From JBCCCJ01 sp039029315 (GTDB lineage Bacteria; Bacteroidota; Bacteroidia; J057), in assembly GCA_039029315.1 (NCBI GenBank), contig JBCCGK010000012.1, positions 62,001 through 126,000 on the forward strand: DNA of 64,000 bases. The letters are read 5' to 3'. A program made the position numbers and the translations under genes. The notes below the pieces were generated by a model. It did not search any database. It had not been told where the DNA came from and saw only the letters and a program-made list of their open reading frames with translations. Positions 1-9,133 of this stretch are shown one piece after another; position 1 is the first letter of the stretch, and each line of letters begins with the position of its first letter.

Positions 1-2614
1 TTTGGTGACAGGCCATACAATCGGACTGCCCAATGAGTTGCTTGCCAACCACATTCGCTGAGGCTTCGACCATTGCCTGATGCCCCTGAGCAATAACATT
101 GTGGTCCCAACCTCGCTCCAGATAATCGATGGTAACAGTCACATCTTCAGGATCGATTCCACCACCAATTGTTCCATCTTCACTGTCCTGTACCTCCACT
201 CCATAGCTAATTGTCTGATTGTCCCAATAAAAACTCTGATTTCCGGTAATCTGCCAGTCAACTGTAGGCGGATCATTCCCAACCAGAATTTCCGTTGACG
301 CATTGGACACTTCGCCAGCTTCATCTTTCACCTGCAAATGAACAGTATATGTACCCGCCTTCTCAAAGGTGAATGTAGGCTTTTTGTCAGTTGATTGGAC
401 CTCAGTCCCTGTAAATGTCCACCTATAGATCAAGCTATCGCCATCAAAATCCACCGAATTGCCTCCATCAAATGCCAAGGTCAGCGGGACAGCCCCAACC
501 GTTTTGTCCACATCAATTTTTGCCAATGGAACACGATTACCAGCTACATATTGCAGATGTACCAATCGCGCATCATCATTTTGGGCAAACCAATTGGTCC
601 CGTATTCCAACATGAAAATATCTCCATCAGGGCTGAACAGCATGTCTACAGCATTGTTGAAGGTCATACCAGGCAGGAAACGCTCCATTCGAACAAAATT
701 GCCTTCCTCATCCATTGTAACTGCCATGAACCAGCCACGCATCCAATCATAGGTGAACAATTTCTTATTGTAATATTTCGGGAATCTTTTGTCAGACTCA
801 GGGTAGGCATCCAGATAGAAGACCTGACCAGCCATGGCATTTCGTCCGCCATTGCCCACCAAAGGAAATTCTTTGGATTCTGAATAGGGATACCAGATAA
901 ATGCAGATTGTGCGGGCGGCAACTCTTGCGCGCCAGTATTGTTTGGTGAATTATTGATCGGCTTCTCAGGATTGTGTTCCTTCAGTGAAGTTTTGCTCGC
1001 AAACTCATATTCTGTATAGGGTTTGTTGTTCCCAATAAAATATGGCCAGCCAAAGAATCCTGCCTTTCGCGCTTGGTTCACCTCATCATGCCCTGCAGGT
1101 CCACGACCTTCAGCGGCTTCTCCGGCATCAGGTCCTACATCTCCCCAATAGAGATATCCTGTCCGTTGGTCTATTGCGATTCTGAAAGGGTTTCGACAAC
1201 CCATTACATAAATTTCCGGTTTCCCCTCAGAGCCATCCTTGGCAAACAAATTCCCATCTGGAATACTGTAGGTTCCATCCGTCATAGGGGTTATTCTCAA
1301 AATCTTCCCTCTCAAATCATTCATATTGGCAGAAGATTTCTGGGCATCCCATGGGCCTCTTCCTTCTTGTTCATCACTGGGAGAATAGCCATCGGAAGCA
1401 TGAGGGTTGGTATTGTCTCCGGTCGAAATAAACAAATGTCCATGAGGACCAAACTCCAGGGAACCGGCGGAATGGCAGCACTCTTCACGTTGGGTAGGAA
1501 TCTCCAACAAGATTTTTTCCGAGGCCAGATCCAGTTGATCATTTTCAAATACAAAACGAGAGACATGCTGTTTGGGATCATCTCCTTGTGGTGAGTAGAA
1601 GAGATAAATCCAATGATTGGTCTCATAGCTGGGGTCAAGCGCCAAACCTAGCAATCCATCTTCATGGCCAGAATGTACAGCCAGCTCATGTACCACAGTC
1701 GTTTCTTTGGTGGAAGGGTCAGTCAGTTTGATCGCTCCTCTTCTTTCGACAAACAACACACGACCATCTGGCAATAATTCCAGTTCCATCGGTTCAAACA
1801 AGCCTTCTTCCAGAACGACTTTGCTAAAGCGATTTTCTTCTGGTGCGACACTGGCATTGTTGAAGTCTACTGGTTTTCCGGGTCCTGCGGCATATTGAAT
1901 TCCTCCCCAGAGGTGATCCAAAAAGAGGGGATCAGCAAAGCTCTCTGGTGTGTGTCCCAAGCCGGTATACCAGGCGCGCCCTCCATCAAAATCGTGGTAC
2001 CAGGCAATGGGGTGATTCTCGCCATTGGTTCCCCCTTCATATGAACTCTCATCCAAATTCAGTAGAACCTGAATATCAGGATTGATGTCTTTATAATTGT
2101 ACCACTCGTCTTCTCTCGTCCAGGAATCAGGCAAGTGAGAGGTCGAGATATGGGTAGAATCTATGCGTTGAATGGTTCCCTGTCGAACATTTGGATCGTT
2201 GGGATGTCCATTGAAATAGGCACCGGCCAGTTGTCCATACCAGGCCCAATCATACTCTGTATCAGCTGCGGCGTGAATCCCGACATATCCTCCTCCTGCT
2301 TGAATAAATCGGTTGAACTCCAGTTGTTGGGCTTCGTCCAAGACATCACCCGTTGTATTCAGAAAGACCACAACATTGTACTGTTTCAATGTTCCTTCCT
2401 GGAAGAAACTGGCATCTTCTGTGGTATCCACCGTGAATCCATGTTGTTTGCCCATTGCGAGAATAGCCAGGTTTCCTTGTTCAATGGAAGCATGACGAAA
2501 GGACTCCGTTTTGGAGAATACGAGGACATTAATTTCCTTTTTTTCTCGAAAGAATGCGAACAGGCCTGCACCAAGCACGATCAGACCCAGTAGGATAAAC
2601 AAGATTTTTTTCAT
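1..2614 (-). CDS. ThuA / glucose-sorbosone dehydrogenase / PKD / cytochrome c protein, 3'-truncated by window edge
   Basis: This open frame enters from the left edge and starts at the ATG ending at 2614; 871 codons are visible with no internal stop. Residues 1-22 are a hydrophobic signal or anchor (MKKILFILLGLIVLGAG). A ThuA domain follows (about 25-245; FLNTTGDVLD, GGGYVGIHAAADTEYDW). Next is a PQQ-type sugar dehydrogenase propeller (about 265-640; GHEDGLLGLALDP, VMGCRNPFRIAID) and a PKD domain (about 693-776). The start of a c-type cytochrome carries the haem motif CMACH at residues 866-870, right at the edge. The family is known as an exported multidomain protein in Bacteroidota; the haem domain probably accepts electrons from the dehydrogenase. 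The sugar substrate cannot be told. A carbohydrate-binding domain may follow outside the window. Confidence 0.9.
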   Translation of the reverse strand, partial: MKKILFILLGLIVLGAGLFAFFREKKEINVLVFSKTESFRHASIEQGNLAILAMGKQHGFTVDTTEDASFFQEGTLKQYNVVVFLNTTGDVLDEAQQLEFNRFIQAGGGYVGIHAAADTEYDWAWYGQLAGAYFNGHPNDPNVRQGTIQRIDSTHISTSHLPDSWTREDEWYNYKDINPDIQVLLNLDESSYEGGTNGENHPIAWYHDFDGGRAWYTGLGHTPESFADPLFLDHLWGGIQYAAGPGKPVDFNNASVAPEENRFSKVVLEEGLFEPMELELLPDGRVLFVERRGAIKLTDPSTKETTVVHELAVHSGHEDGLLGLALDPSYETNHWIYLFYSPQGDDPKQHVSRFVFENDQLDLASEKILLEIPTQREECCHSAGSLEFGPHGHLFISTGDNTNPHASDGYSPSDEQEGRGPWDAQKSSANMNDLRGKILRITPMTDGTYSIPDGNLFAKDGSEGKPEIYVMGCRNPFRIAIDQRTGYLYWGDVGPDAGEAAEGRGPAGHDEVNQARKAGFFGWPYFIGNNKPYTEYEFASKTSLKEHNPEKPINNSPNNTGAQELPPAQSAFIWYPYSESKEFPLVGNGGRNAMAGQVFYLDAYPESDKRFPKYYNKKLFTYDWMRGWFMAVTMDEEGNFVRMERFLPGMTFNNAVDMLFSPDGDIFMLEYGTNWFAQNDDARLVHLQYVAGNRVPLAKIDVDKTVGAVPLTLAFDGGNSVDFDGDSLIYRWTFTGTEVQSTDKKPTFTFEKAGTYTVHLQVKDEAGEVSNASTEILVGNDPPTVDWQITGNQSFYWDNQTISYGVEVQDSEDGTIGGGIDPEDVTVTIDYLERGWDHNVIAQGHQAMVEASANVVGKQLIGQSDCMACHQ

Positions 2615-2690
2615 GAGGGAAAAGCGAATAGTAACAATTATCCAAACTCAATGATGTGTTTTCAGAGTAGCAAAGATACGAAATTTGTCA

Positions 2691-2720
2691 TACTGCTGCT
2701 TCTTGCCAGAAGCAGCAGTA
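2691..2720 (-). terminator. Hairpin, possible terminator after the DUF1015 gene
   Basis: A perfect 13-bp stem (arm TACTGCTGCTTCT) closes on a TGCC loop. It lies about 40 nt past the DUF1015 stop codon, in the 143-nt gap before the ThuA gene. The T-rich stretch precedes rather than follows the hairpin on the minus strand, so termination is plausible but not certain. Confidence 0.45.
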
Positions 2721-2757
2721 AAAATGAGCAAAAAGAATGAATGATGAGGGCGAAGAC

Positions 2758-3999
2758 TTACAATTCATGCACAACCAACCCACTTCGCAACTTGGGCTCA
2801 AACCAGGTCGTTTTGGGCGGCATGATCTCTCCACTATCTGCAATGTCGATCAGTTGTTTCATGCTTACTGGATACAGGGCAAAGGCTAGAGTCATCTCTC
2901 CAGAGTCCACCCGCCGCTCTAATTCCCCCAATCCCCGAATTCCTCCAACGAAATCGATCCGCTTGTCCCTTCTCAGATCCTGAATTCCTAACAAGGGGTC
3001 AAGGATTTGTTCAGATAAAATGGTAACGTCCAGGACACTGATTGGGTCAAGATCATTGTAGGTGCCATCCCTGGCAGTCAAGGAATACCATTCTCCATCC
3101 AGATACATCCCAAAATTGTGAAGTTCTTCTGGCTTATGTTGGGTTTTGCCAACATTTTTCACTTCAAATCTTTGCTCAATCAAGGTGAGGAAGTCATTGT
3201 TGCTGCGACCATTCAAATCTTTCACCACACGATTGTAATCAATAATTTGCAATTGATTGTCCGGGAAAATCACCGCCATTAGCCAATTATAGGACTCCTT
3301 CCCTGTATGATCAGGATTGGCAGCGCGAAGATCTTTCCCCACCAAAGCTGCTGCCGCAGTCCGATGATGTCCATCTGCCACATAAGTTGGAATATCTGCA
3401 AATCCTTCCTGGACTTGTGCGGCCAAGGCGGGCTCGTCTACTGCCCACAACAGATGCTGGATTCCGTCTTCTGCCGTAAAATCGTATACAGGATCATACT
3501 CATTCACCACCTTCTCCAGGATATTGTCCAGGTCGGCCTTGGAGGGATAGGCAAAGAAAACGGGTTCAGCATGTATTCCACTGATACGTACATGGGTTTT
3601 TCTGTCTTCTTCCTTGTCAGGTCGAGTCAACTCATGTAGCTTGATTTGCCCATCAAAATAATCGTCGATGGATTGCTCAACCATAAAGCCAGTCTGCACA
3701 TGGCCATCCATGATTAACCGATAGACATACAGCATGGAGTTGGCATCTTTGACAAAGATGCTGTCTGCTACCAATCGCTGAAAATTATCTCTCCCGGTTT
3801 CATAAACGATGGGAGCATAATGATCCATCTCGACGGGAAGGTCTATTTCTGGTTTGACAACATGGAGAAAGGAGTGTGGATTTCCTTCTGCTTCTTTTCG
3901 AGCTTCCTCAGAATTGAGGACATCATATGGTCTGGAAGCTACTTTTTCTACCAGATCAGCTCTGGGTCGGAATCCTGCAAAGGTTTGTATGTTTGCCAC
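2758..3999 (-). CDS. DUF1015 family protein
   Basis: The 413-residue soluble protein matches the DUF1015 family by length and by its signature segment YVADGHHRTAAAALVG in the middle. The start codon is GTG at 3997-3999; no in-frame ATG lies just upstream. The N-terminus (ANIQTFAGFRPR) has no signal peptide, so it is cytoplasmic. The biochemical role is unsettled. In other Bacteroidota this gene often sits with serC and serA of serine biosynthesis, which fits serC lying on the same strand at 5845. Here two damaged genes on the opposite strand separate them. Identification is by recalled family motif, with the link to serine metabolism inferred from gene context. Confidence 0.85.
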   Translation of the reverse strand: MANIQTFAGFRPRADLVEKVASRPYDVLNSEEARKEAEGNPHSFLHVVKPEIDLPVEMDHYAPIVYETGRDNFQRLVADSIFVKDANSMLYVYRLIMDGHVQTGFMVEQSIDDYFDGQIKLHELTRPDKEEDRKTHVRISGIHAEPVFFAYPSKADLDNILEKVVNEYDPVYDFTAEDGIQHLLWAVDEPALAAQVQEGFADIPTYVADGHHRTAAAALVGKDLRAANPDHTGKESYNWLMAVIFPDNQLQIIDYNRVVKDLNGRSNNDFLTLIEQRFEVKNVGKTQHKPEELHNFGMYLDGEWYSLTARDGTYNDLDPISVLDVTILSEQILDPLLGIQDLRRDKRIDFVGGIRGLGELERRVDSGEMTLAFALYPVSMKQLIDIADSGEIMPPKTTWFEPKLRSGLVVHEL

Positions 4000-4161
4000 T
4001 ATGTATCATTTTTCGCTGCAATGGGGACGATTGCCCTGCAAAGGTACGCATCTCATTCTTTTTCACGAAATTTATGCAGCATTTGGTCATGGAATTGCGT
4101 TGATGATCTGACTCCACATCGACGGTCATTCGATGAATCCTCTTCAACCAAAATCACAAGC

Positions 4162-4663
4162 ATGAAATTCTCGTTTACTCCTTCCCTTTGTTATTGCTTC
4201 TCTCTCTTGCTGTTTGCCTGTCGACCAATAGACGCCCCCTCAAGCGGCTGGTTATGGGACCTATACGGGAGAATCCATCCAAATCAGTCAGTACCATCAG
4301 ACACAAAAGATCATTGACCCTCTTTCCGGAGACACCGTCCATCAACTTATCCTGACCGCAGATACAACTGTCTCACAGGATACCGTTTGGGTGGAAGATT
4401 GGACAAGAGATTCCTTATACTTCAAAGGAAGTGGCCGAATGCGCGTCTTCGACTTCATTAACAACCGATTCCGATATACTCGAAGCCAGTTCTATCTTTA
4501 TACTGTCGGAGAATTGCGCGAAAAAAATGAATATGGCTTGTATGGAAATGTATATGGAGAGCGAATCATCGAAATATTCCCCGACAACAATCAAATAGAA
4601 GTCTCTTTATTTGGCCATTGTAGCCAATTCAAAAAGGTAATAATGTTGATTTTCGAAACCTAA
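4162..4663 (+). pseudogene. Small lipoprotein gene with a +1 frameshift at a five-C run
   Basis: The ATG at 4162 begins a lipoprotein signal (MKFSFTPSLCYCFSLLLFAC, lipobox LLFAC, lipidated Cys20). After Asp24-Ala the frame runs into unrelated sequence. The next frame, which starts cleanly at the CCCCC run near 4232-4238, reads on as AAGYGTYTGESIQISQYH and continues to the stop at 4661-4663. Removing one C from the run joins the signal peptide to this mature part and gives about 165 residues. The downstream half is rich in aromatic and beta-type sequence (GRMRVFDFINNRFRYTRSQF). I do not recognise the family. A one-base assembly error, a real mutation or, less likely, slippage are all possible. 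Confidence 0.7.
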
Positions 4664-4687
4664 ACTCGAATCCTTACCTTTGAATGT

Positions 4688-5737
4688 ATGAGCTTATCAC
4701 GACCAAACCAGCCAGAATACATACAATGGGTTCGCGAACTCAAGGAAAAAATTCAATCCTCGCAACTAAAAGCAACAATAGCAGTTAACAGAGAATTGCT
4801 GAGTTTGTACTGGGAATTGGGGAGATCGATCTCTGAAAAGATTCAATAAACCAATTGGGGGAGTTCAGTTGTCGAGACGCTTTCAAAAGATTTGAAAAAA
4901 GAGCTTCCAAATCAAAAAGGCTTCTCCAGATCAAATCTCTTTTCCATGAAGAAATGGTACGAGTTCTATGCCAATTCCGACCTGGAAATCGAAAAAGTCC
5001 AACAGCTTGTTGGACAAATTCCCTGGGGACACAATGTAAGCATCATTTCCAAGGTCAGTTCTGTTGAAGAAGCATTGTTTTACTGTGGAAAAACGCTTCA
5101 AAATAATTGGTCTAGATCGGTTTTGGTCCATCAAATCGAACTGGAATTGTATACTAGAACAGGCAAGGCTATTACCAATTTTGACCATACCTTGCCTGAA
5201 CCACATTCTGAACTTGCCCAAGAAACACTGAAAGATCCTTACAAATTAGATTTTCTGACCCTTCAGGAAAAAGCGGTTGAAAAGGATATTGAAGACCAAC
5301 TTGTCAAACATATCACTTCTTTTCTGCTAGAATTAGGAGCAGGGTTTGCTTTCATTGGTAGGCAGGTTCCTATAAAAATTGATGGAAAAGATTTTTACTT
5401 GGATTTACTTTTTTACCATATAAAACTGAAGTGCTACGTTGTTGTCGAACTCAAAAGTGTAGCTTTCAAGGCTGAGTTTGCCGGAAAAATGAATCTTTAT
5501 CTCTCTGCAGTAGATGACAGATTAAAGACAGAGGAAGAAAATCCTTCCATTGGATTATTACTCTGTAAATCCAAATCAAAAATTATAGCAGAATATGCTC
5601 TCAGGGGTATGACCCAACCCATTGGAGTTGCCGAATATGAATTGATCAAGGCAATTCCAGAAAATCTAAAAGCCAACCTCCCTACAATTGAAGAAATAGA
5701 ACAGGCTACAACAAAAGCTATGCGCAATGCTCCTTAA
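4688..5737 (+). pseudogene. DUF1016 (YhcG-type) PD-(D/E)XK nuclease gene interrupted by an in-frame TAA
   Basis: From the ATG at 4688 the frame reads MSLSRPNQPEYIQWVREL and on to ELGRSISEKIQ, then meets TAA at 4847-4849. It resumes in the same frame with TNWGSSVVETLSKDLKKELP, the usual continuation of the DUF1016 N-terminal domain. The C-terminal nuclease domain is intact: FAFIGRQVPIKIDGKDFYLD followed by YVVVELK gives the D...ExK core. Without the stop it would be 349 residues, near the family norm. Reinitiation at ATG 4892 would yield 281 residues lacking the start of the DNA-binding half. DUF1016 proteins are mobile-island and R-M-associated nucleases. The broken lipoprotein gene lies 24 nt upstream. 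Confidence 0.85.
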
Positions 5738-5844
5738 TCGGTCGCACTGCGGATAGTTCACCAATACCCCAGTCGATACAAAGCAGGAGATGAAATAAGT
5801 TCTCCCAGAAGTTATGAATTTGAAAGGCGTTTTACTGGCCACCG

Positions 5845-6927
5845 TTAATGGCCTCTTTTTTCCTCGAATGTCTTCATGAATTCCACCAGTGCTTTTAGTC
5901 CGGCCAACGGCATAGCATTATAGAGGCTTGCCCGCATGCCTCCTACAGATCTATGACCTTTCAATCCCACCAAACCAGCAGAGGTAGAGGCCTGCAAGAA
6001 GGATGCATTCAGGGATTCGTCTGCCAGTGAGAAGGTCACATTCATGAGGGATCGATCAGCCCCATGAACATGTGGATAGAAACAACTGGACTGATCCAGA
6101 AAGTCATAGAGAATTTTTGCCTTTTCCCGGTTCACCTGCTCCACAGCCGATACGCCTCCCTGTCGGTTGATCCAATCGAAGACCAAACCTGCCACATAGA
6201 TCGCGAAGGTTGATGGGGTGTTGAACATCGACCCTTTTTCAGCATGTGTCTGATAGTTAAACATCTTGGGAGTTATGGGCAACGCATGTCCAATCAGGTC
6301 TTCCCGAATAATGACAAGAGTCAGACCAGCCGGACCAATATTTTTTTGCGCGCCGGCATAGATAATTCCGAACTGTGCCACCTCATATTCCTGGGAGAGG
6401 ATGTTGGAAGACATATCCGCCACCAAAGGAACATTAGCTGTATTAGGAATCCTGGGCATCAAGGTCCCGGCAATGGTATTATTGGTGGTGATATGTGCAT
6501 AATCCGCCGTCGGGTCCCATGCATCATCCTTCCAGTCGGGAATGCTCCGATAGGATTGTTCAAAAGAACTGGCCACGATTCGCGGGACACCATATCGTCT
6601 GGCTTCAGCTATTGCCTTGACGGCCCAGGCCCCTGTATCCAGAAAATCAGCTTTCCCGGATTGTCGGAACAGATTCAGAGGGATCATCGAAAATTGACTG
6701 GATGCACCTCCCTGAAGGAACAGAACTTGATAATTATCCGGAATACCCATGAGATCTCTCAGACATGCCTCTGCCTTGTCGATAATCTCCTGAAAGGGTG
6801 CAGAACGATGGCTCATTTCCATCACAGACATCCCTTTCCCTTGATAATCCAGCAACTCTTGTTGCACCTGAAGCAGCACTTCTTCGGGAAGGACTGCTGG
6901 ACCGGCTGAAAAATTAAATACCCGCAT
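5845..6927 (-). CDS. serC: Phosphoserine aminotransferase
   Basis: This PLP enzyme converts 3-phosphohydroxypyruvate and glutamate to O-phosphoserine and 2-oxoglutarate in serine synthesis (and acts in the PLP pathway). The 360-residue length fits the family. Visible motifs are the N-terminal FSAGPAVLPEEVL, the cofactor-binding QGGASSQFSMIP, and the PLP lysine in GAQKNIGPAG, preceded by VADMSSNILS. It is a cytoplasmic dimer in the family. serA is not adjacent; the hydroxyacid dehydrogenase at 10130 is a different subfamily by sequence. It starts at the ATG ending at 6927, about 100 nt from the divergent acs gene, so the two may share a promoter region. Confidence 0.97.
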   Translation of the reverse strand: MRVFNFSAGPAVLPEEVLLQVQQELLDYQGKGMSVMEMSHRSAPFQEIIDKAEACLRDLMGIPDNYQVLFLQGGASSQFSMIPLNLFRQSGKADFLDTGAWAVKAIAEARRYGVPRIVASSFEQSYRSIPDWKDDAWDPTADYAHITTNNTIAGTLMPRIPNTANVPLVADMSSNILSQEYEVAQFGIIYAGAQKNIGPAGLTLVIIREDLIGHALPITPKMFNYQTHAEKGSMFNTPSTFAIYVAGLVFDWINRQGGVSAVEQVNREKAKILYDFLDQSSCFYPHVHGADRSLMNVTFSLADESLNASFLQASTSAGLVGLKGHRSVGGMRASLYNAMPLAGLKALVEFMKTFEEKRGH

Positions 6928-7028
6928 TCGATTTGTTCAATTAGGATGCAATGCTACGGATTTCTTCTGGTATTTTCCCTCTCTTTTCCCTACTTTGAGA
7001 TCGAAATTATTCCTATTTGAATTACATT

Positions 7029-8930
7029 ATGACCGACCGTATTACCTCCTTTGCTCAATATCAGGAAGTCTATCAACAAAGTGTCTCAGATCCAGAGGGA
7101 TTTTGGGCCGAACAAGCTGGCCGTTTTCAATGGAAAAAAACCTGGGATAAGGTACTGGAATGGAACTTTCGGGAGCCAACTGTCAAGTGGTTCGTCGGTG
7201 GCAAGCTCAATATCACTGAAAATTGTTTGGATCGGCATCTCGAATCGAGAGGAGATCAAGTAGCTATCTTGTGGGAACCCAATGATCCAGAAGAAGCGGT
7301 CAAATCCTATACCTACAAGGAACTCCATCGGGAAGTGTGCCGGATGGCCAATGTTCTCAAACAGAATGGCATCTCAAAAGGAGATCGCGTCTGCTTCTAT
7401 ATGCCGATGGTGCCAGAATTGGCGATTGCAGTCCTTGCCTGTGCACGGGTAGGAGCGGTTCATTCGGTAGTGTTTGCAGGATTTTCGGCTACAGCTTTGG
7501 CAGATCGGATCGATGATGCAAAGTGCAAGATGGTGATCTGCTCAGATGGCAACTATCGTGGCGCCAAACAAATCCCGGTCAAACAGGTCGTAGATGATGC
7601 TTGTGCCATGGAATATGTCGATTCAATCGAGACCGTATTGTGCTTGCAACGTACGGGTCAGGAAGTTAAGTGGACCGAAGGACGAGACAAGTGGATACAT
7701 GATGAATTGGCGGGAGTCAGCGATACCTGTGAAGCAGAGGAAATGGACTCAGAAGATATGTTGTTCATTTTGTATACCTCTGGATCAACTGGCAAGCCCA
7801 AAGGTGTGGTACATACATGCGGCGGATATATGTTGTATACCGAATACTCTTTCCGCAATGTATTCCAATACCAGGAGGGAGACGTCTACTGGTGTACAGC
7901 TGATATCGGATGGATTACCGGACATAGCTATATCGTGTATGGGCCCTTATTGGCAGGAGCGACGACGATGATGTTCGAGGGAGTTCCTACCTATCCAGAT
8001 GCAGGACGATTTTGGCAGATTTGCGAAAAACATAAGGTCAATCAATTTTATACAGCTCCTACTGCTATCCGTGCTTTGCAGGCAAAAGGCTTGGCGTATG
8101 TCACCCCCTATGATCTCAGCAGCCTCAAAGTATTAGGGTCAGTAGGAGAACCAATCAATGCAGAAGCATGGCATTGGTATGACGACAATATCGGCGCAAA
8201 AGGACTGCCGATCGTGGATACCTGGTGGCAAACAGAGACCGGGGGCATCATGATTTCGCCTTTGGCAGGTCATACCCCATTGAAACCTTGTTATGCGACC
8301 CTCCCCATGCCAGGCATTCAGCCTGTGCTGGTTGATTCTGAGGGCAATGAAATCGAAGGAAATGATGTAGAAGGGCTTCTTTGTGTGAAATTTCCCTGGC
8401 CTTCCATGATACGGACTACCTATGGAGATCATGAGCGATGCAGAAATACCTATTTCGCCATGTTTGAGGACAAGTATTTCACGGGAGATGGCTGCCGTCG
8501 TGATGCCGACGGATTCTATCGAATCATTGGTCGGGTAGATGATGTGATCAATGTTTCTGGCCATAGAATGGGAACTGCCGAAGTCGAGAACGCCATCAAT
8601 CAACATCCAAAAGTCGTAGAATCCGCCGTAGTAGGCTATCCTCATGACATCAAGGGACAAGGCATCTATGCCTATGTCATTTGCTCCGAAACTCCCGAAG
8701 ATGATGAGGCGATGAGAAAAGAAGTACGCGATGTGGTAACCAAAGAAATTGGCCCGATTGCCAAACCTGATAAAATTCAGATCGTGCCCGGTCTTCCCAA
8801 AACAAGATCTGGCAAGATCATGCGCCGGATTCTCCGAAAGATTGCAGAAGGTACTGCCGACAATCTCGGCGACACCTCTACCCTACTCGACCCCAGCGTA
8901 GTCGAGACCATCAAAGCTGGCGCCCAATAA
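7029..8930 (+). CDS. acs: Acetyl-CoA synthetase (AMP-forming)
   Basis: Activates acetate to acetyl-CoA through acetyl-AMP in the cytoplasm. The 633-residue product starts at ATG 7029 (MTDRITSF); a TTG 12 nt earlier is in frame but less likely. Adenylation motifs are clear: YTSGSTGKPKGVVHT, WWQTETGGIM, and TGDGCRRDADGFYRIIGRVD followed by DVINVSGHRMGTAEVE. The C-terminal TRSGKIMRRILRKIA carries the lysine that is acetylated for regulation in Acs enzymes. Length and motif order match bacterial Acs rather than propionyl-CoA synthetase, though a mixed specificity cannot be excluded. A strong hairpin terminator follows directly. Confidence 0.97.
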   Translation: MTDRITSFAQYQEVYQQSVSDPEGFWAEQAGRFQWKKTWDKVLEWNFREPTVKWFVGGKLNITENCLDRHLESRGDQVAILWEPNDPEEAVKSYTYKELHREVCRMANVLKQNGISKGDRVCFYMPMVPELAIAVLACARVGAVHSVVFAGFSATALADRIDDAKCKMVICSDGNYRGAKQIPVKQVVDDACAMEYVDSIETVLCLQRTGQEVKWTEGRDKWIHDELAGVSDTCEAEEMDSEDMLFILYTSGSTGKPKGVVHTCGGYMLYTEYSFRNVFQYQEGDVYWCTADIGWITGHSYIVYGPLLAGATTMMFEGVPTYPDAGRFWQICEKHKVNQFYTAPTAIRALQAKGLAYVTPYDLSSLKVLGSVGEPINAEAWHWYDDNIGAKGLPIVDTWWQTETGGIMISPLAGHTPLKPCYATLPMPGIQPVLVDSEGNEIEGNDVEGLLCVKFPWPSMIRTTYGDHERCRNTYFAMFEDKYFTGDGCRRDADGFYRIIGRVDDVINVSGHRMGTAEVENAINQHPKVVESAVVGYPHDIKGQGIYAYVICSETPEDDEAMRKEVRDVVTKEIGPIAKPDKIQIVPGLPKTRSGKIMRRILRKIAEGTADNLGDTSTLLDPSVVETIKAGAQ

Positions 8931-8934
8931 CTCA

Positions 8935-8961
8935 TTGGGGGTGCCTGTTTGGCACCCCCAA
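8935..8961 (+). terminator. Rho-independent-type hairpin after acs
   Basis: A perfect 11-bp stem (TTGGGGGTGCC / GGCACCCCCAA) with a TGTTT loop begins 5 nt after the acs stop codon. The long T-run is missing, but position and strength argue for a terminator. Confidence 0.8.
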
Positions 8962-9133
8962 ATCCTGTTAATCAGGAACTTCCATACAGAATCCATCCGC
9001 AATAAGCACGGCAGACAGTCTCATGATTGTGATGATGCTGACAAGATCCACCATTCTACGATGTCTGGGAGTGAAAACTGATTATTTGCGCCACTCTATT
9101 GAGTATTCGATTTTTCAGCGGACAAGAGACCTC

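Noticed and set aside
5837..5854. Hairpin GGCCA/TGGCC at the end of serC
   Set aside because: It overlaps the stop codon and has no T-run on the right strand.
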